Below, piece by piece: positions 54,201 to 62,500 of a stretch of 62,500 nt of DNA. The notes under the pieces were generated by a model. The model was not told the origin of the DNA, ran no database searches, and saw only the letters and a program-made list of their open reading frames with translations. Source of the stretch: Apostichopus japonicus (Eukaryota > Echinodermata > Holothuroidea > Aspidochirotida > Stichopodidae); contig NC_092576.1 of assembly GCF_037975245.1 (NCBI RefSeq), forward strand, positions 41,291,111 through 41,353,610, in the 5' to 3' direction. The stretch's first letter is position 1; the number at the start of each line of letters is the position of its first letter. The translations under genes and the position numbers were made by a program.

Positions 54201-57200
54201 TAACACATGAACGTTCCAGTGGTATAAATGGGGAGTGCCTTCTTATGGTGTTATACACAGTGATTGTCGAATTCGTGGGTGGGCGGCAGTTGAGGAACAT
54301 CTAGATATTATACATGTCAAAATGTTAGATAGCGATGCTTTGCTGTGCGTATATAACATGGCCTTTTTAACACATTTTTAGTGGGTGGGCTATTTCTAAA
54401 AAGGGACCATCATGACACTATCTAGCGTAGCAAGACATTTTTTTTTGTCAAAAATGCCTCCCAGATTGCCGGGAAATAGAACTTCCCAGGCCCCGAAAGT
54501 TGCATTTAAACATTCTTCATTTTAAGATATCATGTATTAAAAATTACACTTCAAAAGCAAAAAAAATGAATTAGAAGAAAAATACAAATGGTAAAATCAT
54601 TTTGTAGGGGAAAACAAGATTCTACGTTAAACATGTCGCTAAAGCTAATTGAAATAACGCATACTGTCCAGGCGTTCACATTAACATAGGCCTATTTGAA
54701 TTTCGGAAGTGGAAATCTCATGGACAGGTCCACCTGTCTTCGTAGGACACGGCCCTAGCCTTAGAATAAAGCCACTAAAAGCTGAGAAGGCTGTTTAGAA
54801 CGCTTAGCGCTAACACGTTACTCCTTTAAACATACATATTAAGCACGATATGCATCAACACAACCATAGTGATATATATATATATATATATATATATACA
54901 TTATCTTTAAGTGTGGACTAAGTTAGGCTACATTAACTTAATATAACAGCCATGTGGTGCGTATTATTACGTAGCTGTAACTCAGTAGTTATACGCAGAG
55001 TAGCCATTTCGAACGTGACACAACCGGCCAAGTTAAATCACTATTTCAGTGGCGGTGGTGGGGGGGGGGGGTTCCCCTCACTACAACCGGAAGAAATGGT
55101 TCAACCGGGGAATTAAGCAGGGGACAATAGAACCATTGCTACCGGAGTAACCTCCCTCTTTTTGCAACTTGACACAACATATTAATTACCTTGCCTTCAT
55201 AGGGGTTACTTATATAGACCTGATTTATATTTCTAAACATGCCTAAAAATGCATCTCGACCCTTTCTACATTAATCATACGTTTTCAGTTTTCAAATTGC
55301 CCCAACACGATTTTCGTAATAAATGTGCAACGGTTCTGCACTATATACACCTTAACCAAACCTCTTCTGGGGTTTCATATTTCGCATGCCTTTAAAATAT
55401 ACATCATTTAACGCTATCTTAACTACATATTCTGGTTAACAATTATTATCAAGCTCTTAACTTTGAGTCTTGAAGAGTCCATGAGAGGACAGAGGAAACA
55501 GTCAAAAACGTGTTTTTTTTTTAAATTGTGGAAATTGTTCTATTCAGTCAATATCTTACTGCAAAATAGATATTCAATAAACATACTTATGGTTTAAACT
55601 AAATTAAACTGTTAAACATTATATAATGCGTGATCGATTCAACGATGTATCTTCAAATGTATTCACCAATCTTTACTTCAATGTTATATTATGTTCATCA
55701 TTTAATTTATGTTTTTCCATTAACATTAACATCATAGTTATTTGATGCATACATCTTTTTGCCATCTCGGTTTCATTAATTGCCTGTGTAATTGATTCAT
55801 CTTTCTTTTGTTCTTCCCACAGATCCCGATTGTTGATCTTTATCTGTTTAAATCTTTCAGCAAAGCTGATAAAGATAACATCGTCCTCCGTTCTGGTCTT
55901 TCTTTGGGTAATCTTCCTACAGTATTCAAGATAGACGTAGATATAAAGGAAGGAAGAGAATTAACAGAGGAAGACGTTACAGGTTTATTACTCTATGCAG
56001 AACAATCAAATGACTTACGTGAACTCTGGTAAGTGTTACTAACAGTGTTAGATACATGAAATGTCTGCATTATTGTTATAAGAGATCTTTGACCTGGTAC
56101 ATGGATCGAACAATCCACATGGCGATGCTATAATTAAACAGGCTGCATTATGGAAGCTATTCCGTACTCACTCGGCTCCATTCACATTCATTCAAAACAC
56201 TTAACATGTCGTCGGAACACACGTCTAACTTTGCTGTAGGAGAATTATTTATTTCATGAACATTAAATATCTATGAAAGGAAAATGAACTAGAAATTTCT
56301 TCCTTTTCCTTTTCAGGTTCCTCAATTGTACACTACCAGAAACAGTCCATCCAAATTATATTCCAATCAGATTAAAGACATCGAATGTTAAGGGTAATTA
56401 CAAAACAATCGATATGTTTAATATATTCATAAGGTGTGAGTATAACAAAAACTTATTTCCGTGTCCTTCTGTCTCTACCAAATAATCAGTCAATAATATT
56501 ACAGAGAAACAACTTTCATGTTACCGTATGCGTTTATGCTCTGTAAGTTATCTGTACGAGTAATGTCATGAAAGCCATCTACCAGCTACCAATAATACGA
56601 TAACATTACTGTTAGACATCCATGGTGTAGGTATAGGTTGTATACTTTAGGTGTCATTTACTGTATTATCGATACCAAGAGCTATGATTGATCAATTATT
56701 AACCAAACAAATTTATAGATTATCCTTCCTATATATAATTATAAGGTTTATGTTATACCCGACGCACAACATAACATTACCAATCTGGTTTAAGAAAATA
56801 ACTAGAAAGGGAAAATGATTACACAGTGTATGGTTGAGTTCTGAACGAGTAAGTTACATCAGAAAGCTTATTTTTAGATTTTTCAAGTGCTTTTAATACG
56901 GTTTTACCAATTCGGTTAATCCAAGGTTTGTGTAGTTTTATCGATGAGCCATGGCTTATACATTGGTTGGCTAATTTTTTACAAGGATGGTCCCGACAAG
57001 TCAAGCTACAGAAAGGTTACTCAGAGGAATCAAATATTACAGTGGGAGTCCCCCAGGGAGGTCCTCTATCTGCGTTACTTTTTACAATATACACAGATGA
57101 TAAACGTTCTTCTCTGGGGTGTAATGTAATTAAGTACGCTGATGATACAGCTATATCCCGTAACATTTCAAAGCGGACACACCTTGAAAATCAAAATGAC

Positions 57201-60200
57201 TATAAATCATGTATTGATAATATGGTCAATTTGTGTGAGCAGAAGAACCTCTTACCTAATCCTAAGAAATCTAAAGAAATAATTTTTGAAAACATTAACA
57301 TTAAACATCAAGGTCTCATTCAGACCAGTGATCAGAAAACTTATGTTCAAGGCTCCATTGTTGAGCGGGTATCTCATACTATGTACTTAGGAGTTGATAT
57401 TGACGCCAAGTTAACCTTTACTAAACATATATCTAAAACGATGTCTAAGGTGTATTATATTGTATCAACGTTGGCATACATTACTCCTTATTTTCATTCT
57501 AATGTAAGATATAAGGTTTTCAACTCATCAATTCCGCCAGTGATTGTGTATGCAGTTCCTGTCTGGTATCACCTTCTACTTGAAAAGGACAAGAAAGGAA
57601 TCAGAAGTTTCTTGAAATATTGTAATATTGTGACGAGCCCGCTTCCTCCGATAGTAAAACTATATCGGGACTCGCGATAGAAAGGTACTGGGATATCTTG
57701 ATGCCGTATTTATGCTTCTTCAGGAGATGTCTCGAACGGGCGAAAACAATGAGTTCACAGAAAAACAATTTGACAAGATCGGATTTGATTAATGATTCGG
57801 TATAATTTCTTCTCTGTCGATTCTCTTAACAAATAAAACTAAATTACAATGATTTGACTTGACTCCGTCAATTACGCAATTAGAGGGAGTGATGAACTTT
57901 CGGCGGAGTGATAAATTTGCTGACCAAGTGATAAAACTTTCGGCCCCATGCCGTTTTATACCTTACTTCTATAAAAATCCCACTGCGCATAATCAGAAGG
58001 CAGCCAATAACCTGACCATCCTGTATTAGCTTAACGATATAAAAATAAGTGCGCTGGCACTGATCTGCCCTAATTGGTTGGGAGTTTGGAAGTCCATCCC
58101 CTTTTCTATGGAAACTTCCATACCACGTGAGAGAACCTTCTCGAATGTTCCACAGACATAATGGAATCTATTTTGGGAAAAAGCCCTGTACCAAGATTCA
58201 ATAAGATAGTTAAAAACTTCTCGTGGGAAAACTGAATCCATGACCTAGATAAATACATAAGAGGCCTGTAAGGTGTCTCGATGGGGTGTTTCGGTAACAT
58301 CAAAGAGATGGTATTACTATTTCATAACAATATTGCTCAAATATATTTAATCTCGACTATGAAAGCCTTGTTGGTAAAGTAAACACTGCTGCTAAAAATG
58401 AATTCATAAGACTAGCTAAGAATATACATAGTTCTACAGATCACCCACTTCACTCCGAGTTGATCTCTCTGTGCAATAGAACCAACAAGTACAATCTACG
58501 TAATCCTACTATCTTGCCATCGTTTAGAATTATGCTTTTTAAGAACTCATTTATCTACAGAGCAGCCATTTATATTCAAAATGGGTTCTTAGAATCTCTG
58601 TTATAATCCTTTTAATTTTTAAAACTTCTAATCCTTCATCTTATTTCTTTTCTTTTCTTTTTTGTTCATGCTTTCATGTTTGTACATGTTTACGTCTTTC
58701 ATGTATCATTTTTATGTGTCCTATTTATAAATTGAAATTGAAAGCGTGCAATTTGTTTGTAAGGTAAAAGAAAAGCAATCTTTGTTCGTAGCCGTATTTA
58801 CGGGAATACCGCCTACAATATTACCATTTGTTTCTAAATAAACAGCCCTAATTTTTACTAAAAAGCTATCATGGGCTATCATGAAAAAATGCCATAACAT
58901 GAATTAACAACTACGACAATCTGAAATTTTATAATATATGTCAGTACTGCAGTATATATACATAATTAGTGCAATATTTTACTCCTGTTCTAAGTGTATA
59001 AACACAAAATCAATGACATTTAGCAGTTGAAACAGGGTTAAAAGAAGTACAAACCAAATCCCTTTCTTGGTTTTCCCCACGGACATTGTTACAATAGAAC
59101 GATTAAAACTACGAAATATTTTGTCTAAGTTTTTCTAGTTGCATAAGGACATAAGGTTGCATAAATAAATGTAAAAACATGCAGTCTGTTCCATGACAAT
59201 GCTTTACTTACAACACCCTGCATTCATATGATACAGGAATTAATAGGAACATAAAGGCACACGTTCGTGATTGTTATTTTTACAGGCTCAGTGAGGAATA
59301 ATTTGTGCGACTTATTTTTAAATCAAGTCACATGAGAATACATTACAGAAGACTTGATTACTGGGGCATGTGAATAACATTTCAAAATGTTGAAGATAGT
59401 CGTAACGTATAACCTATTAGTTAGTTCACTTACTCTGACAATATTACAATCATAAATTGCAAGTAATAAAGATTGACACAATAACATCCAACATATATTC
59501 TTGCTACAGGGCCACCAAGCAATCAACACTTTTCTCAGAGGTAGAAATTGAACCTACATACTACAATATGGTCCGTTGCAATAGTATCACATGTAAACAT
59601 TTCTTTGTAAACTGGTATTTAGAACAAAGAATGATGTCAATGGAGTTTATATTCACACTAGCCGAGGCATAGTACATCAATATCCGTTAACGAGACCAAA
59701 CCAGGTCAATACAACTCCGTAGCCTAGCCTATGCAGGGCAGACAATACTTATTCAAGGAGCCTACTTTAGATTTGCTAGTCACATTTGTCTCTAATATGG
59801 TATTTTCAAAGTCACATATTAAACTGTTTACCGTTGCAACATTTCTTTCGAGTTATGAAGTTGTAAAGTCAATTATTTCCGACCATACAGTGGTTTTTTA
59901 CCCGTAGGGACTTGTCGTGGAGGTGGGGACAGTTCAATTGGAATGACATCATTCTCCTCTGATTATATTGCTAAACCACTATTACATAACATAATAAAGA
60001 AATATTGTTATTCTTTGATATTTATGATGTTAATTATTATGATCACGTTATGTTTCTTTAGACTCTGCAGGTATGTAACTATTACAACAACTAATACTGA
60101 ATCAACATTTATATTGTGATAATATCTTGTCACAGAATGATGATACATGCAAATATGTTCAAACTTAATGACACAAGAGTTTAATTAGGCCATTAGTAAC

Positions 60201-61089
60201 ATTTCCTTAGCTGGTCCGCTGATTGTTGTTTAGTTTAGCAAAGATTTACCAAAATTTATAACAAATAAAATAACAAAGATGATTAATTTCGTTTACTTCT
60301 CTGTTTTGTGTGATGCATGGTTGTCATAGTTACCGCATTTTTGATCATTTTGATCATAACACGTTCATTACAAATCTATCTTTGACCTCAGTGTCACTCC
60401 AGGATTTTGTTAAGTAAAAATAAACATATACATAAATATATAATATTCTCCAACATGTATAGACCTATCTCTCCTATACAGTCTTCTCGCAAAAGTCTGG
60501 CAGTTATTTGGATCTCGATTCTGGGCAGTGGATTAAGGTAAATGTACATGGCTATGATACACAGTGAAACCACGGTAAAATACCTCATGATGAGTCAATA
60601 TCTCATATGGGTTTCGTACTTGTTTGACATATTATTTGCAAACTTCACAGTAAGACTATTACATCTTCTCTGATGCACTCTACCGTTCCTTTTATGTAAA
60701 ATAAGCTACAGTCAAATTATGAAGTCATAGAAGTGATAACAATATAAACAGACACAAAATTCGTGATTCTTTAGTGAAGATCGTAACCATATATATCTAT
60801 GTGTTAGTTCTTATCAGTGTTCATTATAGAAATTAACTGGAACAGATTGCAAGGTATTATATTTACATCTTCATACAATAATTACCTAACGGGAAGGTCA
60901 AGGTTCATCGTGGGAGTACATGTACAATTCATATCTTATTTATTGCCTGTGTGTAATATTAATTGTTAGGTTGATGACGTCGATACTATCACTAAACTGT
61001 GTTCAAAAGACGTGACTATTGCTGAGAGTGACAGTCGGGCCACAACAGAGGTCAACCAGGCAGCTCCTGGAGAAGGCATCAAGTCATAA
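51059..61089 (+). CDS. NLR-type receptor gene, copy 2, truncated (whole gene model)
   Basis: Proposed join: 51059-51254, 51968-53484, 55823-56028, 56317-56393, 60482-60537, 60970-61089; about 723 aa. It has the leader, complete NACHT region and module 1 of copy 1. In exon 6 one extra base shifts the frame and TAA at 61087 ends it. The following exon 7 has a nonsense codon and lost its donor, so module 2 cannot be made. The protein may work as a single-module NLR or be on the way to a pseudogene; the NACHT itself has no damage. The TATA-like box of copy 1 is not kept. Confidence 0.6.
51968..53484 (+). CDS. NLR copy 2 exon 2: NACHT NTPase and winged-helix region
   Basis: 505 codons, open from TTCACAG to GTAAGT. 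Walker A GAGYGKST (residues 147-154), Walker B VEVLLDGYDEY, DVSLTTRY, LVGFDEKARDQYI, LCQVPIFFVMFAHM and FYHKLFCEYFASF are intact. Differences from copy 1 include a missing codon at TADKGEW (copy 1 TTDEGCEW) and a changed VMTPVKYIQ loop. ATPase activity is expected to be kept. The tail IQLLDIASKCN matches copy 1. Confidence 0.9.
53485..55822 (+). other. Intron 2 of copy 2 (transposon-free)
   Basis: 2.3 kb versus 13.5 kb in copy 1. At about 54635-54640 (CTACGTTAAACATG) it runs straight through the place where copy 1 carries the Academ-like element. A short AT tract lies at 54874-54900 and a G12 run at about 55060. Confidence 0.6.
55823..56028 (+). CDS. NLR copy 2 exon 3, module 1 part A
   Basis: 206 nt, phases as in copy 1; reads IPIVDLYLFKSFSKADKDNI, VLRSGLSLGNLPTVFKIDVD, GRELTEEDVTGLLLYAEQ, DLREL. 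Acceptor CCCACAG, donor GTAAGT. Confidence 0.8.
56317..56393 (+). CDS. NLR copy 2 exon 4, module 1 part B
   Basis: 77 nt; after the split Trp reads FLNCTLPETVHPNYIPIRLK. Acceptor TTTTCAG and donor GTAATT as in copy 1. Confidence 0.75.
56855..57630 (+). pseudogene. LINE reverse transcriptase, palm domain
   Basis: One open frame from the 5' truncation: SLFLDFSSAFNTVLPIRL (motif A, catalytic Asp), WLANFLQGWSRQVKL, GVPQGGPLSALLFTIYTDD (motif B region), VIKYADDTAI (motif C, catalytic DD), LGVDIDAKLTFTKHI, FNSSIPPVIVYAVPVWYHLL. The frame is intact to the nested insert. FxDFSSAFNT is typical of LINE RTs common in fish and marine invertebrates. The N-terminal fingers and endonuclease are missing, so it cannot move by itself. 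Confidence 0.8.
57631..58330 (+). mobile_element. Unidentified insert nested in the LINE
   Basis: The LINE frame breaks off at AAATATTGTAATATTG and resumes after ACAATATTG, so AATATTG flanks the insert on both sides, consistent with a 7-8-bp target duplication. The insert begins near TGACGAGCCCGCTTCC; inverted ends are not evident. A 71-codon minus ORF (58026-58241) is not recognised. Confidence 0.5.
58335..58606 (+). pseudogene. LINE ORF2 C-terminus
   Basis: Continues the LINE protein after the nested insert: NLDYESLVGKVNTAAKNEFI, LISLCNRTNKYNLRNPTILP, FRIMLFKNSFIYRAAIYIQN to a TAA at 58604. The same order is seen in decayed form at 45.2-45.4 kb. Confidence 0.65.
60482..60537 (+). CDS. NLR copy 2 exon 5, module 1 part C
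   Basis: 56 nt, phase 1 in and phase 0 out; reads VFSQKSGSYLDLDSGQWIK. Acceptor ATACAG, donor GTAAAT. Confidence 0.7.
60970..61089 (+). CDS. NLR copy 2 exon 6, frameshifted last coding exon
   Basis: Begins VDDVDTITKLC like copy 1, then an extra base near 61037-61045 shifts the frame; it reads EVNQAAPGEGIKS and stops at TAA 61087-61089, one base before the old donor GTAAGT. In copy 1 the same bases read SSHN. The donor is still present, so splicing may still occur. Confidence 0.65.
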   Translation, partial: VDDVDTITKLCSKDVTIAESDSRATTEVNQAAPGEGIKS

Positions 61090-61098
61090 CGTAAGTCA

Positions 61099-61838
61099 GT
61101 GTACAAACAGTTAAATATACAAACGTCAGCTTAACCATAGAGCCACCGTCTACTTGTACATACCTATGGTATTATTGAAATATAAAAAAAAAATCAACTT
61201 CCAATTCTGCAACTAGTTTGCTGGATATCAAACTGATGCATTAACATTTACGTCTAGATGCAATTCTATTGACGAAGGGAAGTTTAGCTTTACTAAAGTT
61301 TTTTCTAATAAATCTTTGTCGCATAGTTTCATCTGCGTTTATCGTACTTTCCGTTGCAAACACCGAATGACTACATAACTAACAACATAATTATGTGTAA
61401 ATTCAGAACAGTTGTGTTTCCTTAATTCCCGGTTTCAAATTATATTAATATTACAAACTGTTTACAATAATATGATGACTGCTGACAGTTTCATATTTGC
61501 AATATATGAGCAATTGCAAACTTTAATTATTAATTTCATGTAGACAATTTCTCAAGAGATGTTCGAGTGTTTTTCGCGGTTTTTGTATAACAGTGATAGG
61601 CTTACAGTTCCAAACTAGTCGTGGAACCTTATCTTCATGTGATCTCGACTCAACCATTATGCCCATTGAAAGCACAGTTAACAATTTAGGCCATTCACTT
61701 TGTTTAACAGGCTGAACAACATTCTCTTATCTGTCAAGAAACACAAACCCCGATCATAGTTGTTCAGCTTAATTTACCTATTATTTTACCAGCTATAATG
61801 AAGCATTTTGTGTTTTTTCGTTAGTTTATTGTATTTTA
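61099..61838. other. Insert of about 740 bp in intron 6 of copy 2
   Basis: Copy 1 and copy 2 agree up to CAGTGTA and again from ATTCTGAYTTCAAACTC. The DNA between has no counterpart in copy 1. Its ends (GTTAAATATACAAAC and the reverse complement TTAAAATACAATAAAC) are loosely inverted, so it may be a MITE; no ORF. Confidence 0.4.
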
Positions 61839-62044
61839 ATGGTATTCTGACTTCAAACTCGAAAGTCTTTTCAGACAAGACATTTTCAAACACTGACCTA
61901 CAATTGCACGAAAATATCGTTTTGCTTACTTATTTCAAGTAGCCTACTTAGTCAATAAAGAATGTTCATTACTGCTGAAATAGTCTGTCTATTTAATTCA
62001 TAGCATATATAATATCGGCATCATTAATATTTTCATTCCATCAG

Positions 62045-62250
62045 ATTCTTATCAGAAGCGTGTTCCTACACCACTCATTTAGTCACGTGGTTAAGGGTGA
62101 CGTCATCCTACAATCAGGTGTACGGCTACCAGGACTGTCATCAGTATATATAATGTGCATAGAAACAAAGGGCGGCAGAAAAATGACACAACAAGAGATT
62201 GTTGATATAATGTTGTATGTACAATAGTCACACACACTAGTAAGACTATC
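62045..62250 (+). pseudogene. NLR copy 2 exon 7, dead
   Basis: Homologous to exon 7 of copy 1 over its full 206 nt (SFSHV, DVILQSGVRLPGLSSVY, GRKMTQQEIVDIMLYVQ), but CAACAG has become CAATAG (stop at 62225-62227) and the donor GTAAGT has become TTAAGT at 62251. Together with the frameshift in exon 6 this shows module 2 of copy 2 is no longer coding. Confidence 0.75.
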
Positions 62251-62500
62251 TTAAGTATAATAGTACATGTGTCATATATAATAACTGAACGGATACTTAC
62301 AGAGAAACCGTACCATGTTGCTTCAAAGTCCTTTGTTAGGATATCCTCAAACAAATTCCTTCGATATAATCATTGGGCTCCGAATCAATCATCCAGTGTT
62401 CACACCATCCTGATCTAGATCGAACTCAGGCAGCTTAAACCGAGCACAGGTCAGCCTTCAAAACGTGGTTTCGAACCAAATTATGCTGCAAATGTAACGC

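Larger units (their letters stand above)
56850..58744 (+). mobile_element. 5'-truncated LINE in intron 4 of copy 2
   Basis: The paralogous intron of copy 1 is uninterrupted here: GTTCTGAACGAGT and GTGCGATTTGTTTGTAAGG are 13 bp apart in copy 1 but 1.9 kb apart in copy 2. The insert holds the reverse-transcriptase palm and C-terminal part of a LINE ORF2 and ends in AAATTGAAATTGAAA, a short tandem 3' tail of the kind found in CR1/L2-group elements. No target duplication is evident. The LINE is itself split by a further insert (57631-58330). Confidence 0.75.

Overview
This window is animal nuclear DNA: AT-rich, with small exons bounded by GT/AG junctions, no operons, and many transposon remnants. 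The main content is tandemly duplicated NLR-type innate-immune receptor genes (NACHT NTPase followed by LRR-like modules). Large tandem NLR families, the style of the NACHT protein and the repeat types suggest an invertebrate deuterostome. An echinoderm, most likely a sea cucumber, is my best guess, but this is inference and not proven by the sequence.

Layout. At 1-2.5 kb lie the last three small exons of an upstream family member (copy 0). At 2.5-14.3 kb is intergenic DNA with a LINE remnant (8.1-8.7 kb), a 468-bp MITE with a 6-bp target-site duplication (12.1-12.6 kb) and a G-quadruplex-type run. From 14.78 to 43.0 kb is NLR copy 1 on the + strand. I resolve it into about 12 exons: a short Ser-rich leader, one 1.5-kb exon with the whole NACHT and winged-helix region, then two copies of a C-terminal exon module (exon lengths 206/77/56 then 206/77/59 nt), then three microexons. 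At 43-50.6 kb is intergenic DNA with a second LINE remnant and two tandem repeats. From 51.06 kb to the window end is NLR copy 2, about 36.3 kb downstream of copy 1 and syntenic with it. Its second C-terminal module is decayed: a frameshift to a stop in exon 6, and a nonsense codon plus a lost splice donor in exon 7.

Intron 2 of copy 1 is about 11 kb longer than intron 2 of copy 2. Most of the excess is one roughly 8.5-kb DNA transposon (18.7-27.2 kb) with long composite terminal inverted repeats. On the minus strand it carries a broken multi-exon gene: two cysteine/histidine-rich N-terminal domains, a transposase-like core and a C-terminal FEN1/XPG-like nuclease signature, which matches what I remember of Academ-type elements. 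Next to it (28.5-30.0 kb) are expanded (AT)n tracts and three tRNA-like elements, two of them forming a perfect 132-bp-arm palindrome with intact Pol III A and B boxes. Intron 4 of copy 2 has instead gained a 5'-truncated LINE, itself interrupted by another insertion.

How it fits together: the NLR copies share exon phases, splice sites and promoter-proximal blocks, so they are paralogues from tandem duplication. The introns and spacers then diverged mostly through independent transposon insertions and deletions. All exon boundaries were read by eye from reading frame, GT/AG signals and agreement between copies; no transcript evidence was available.
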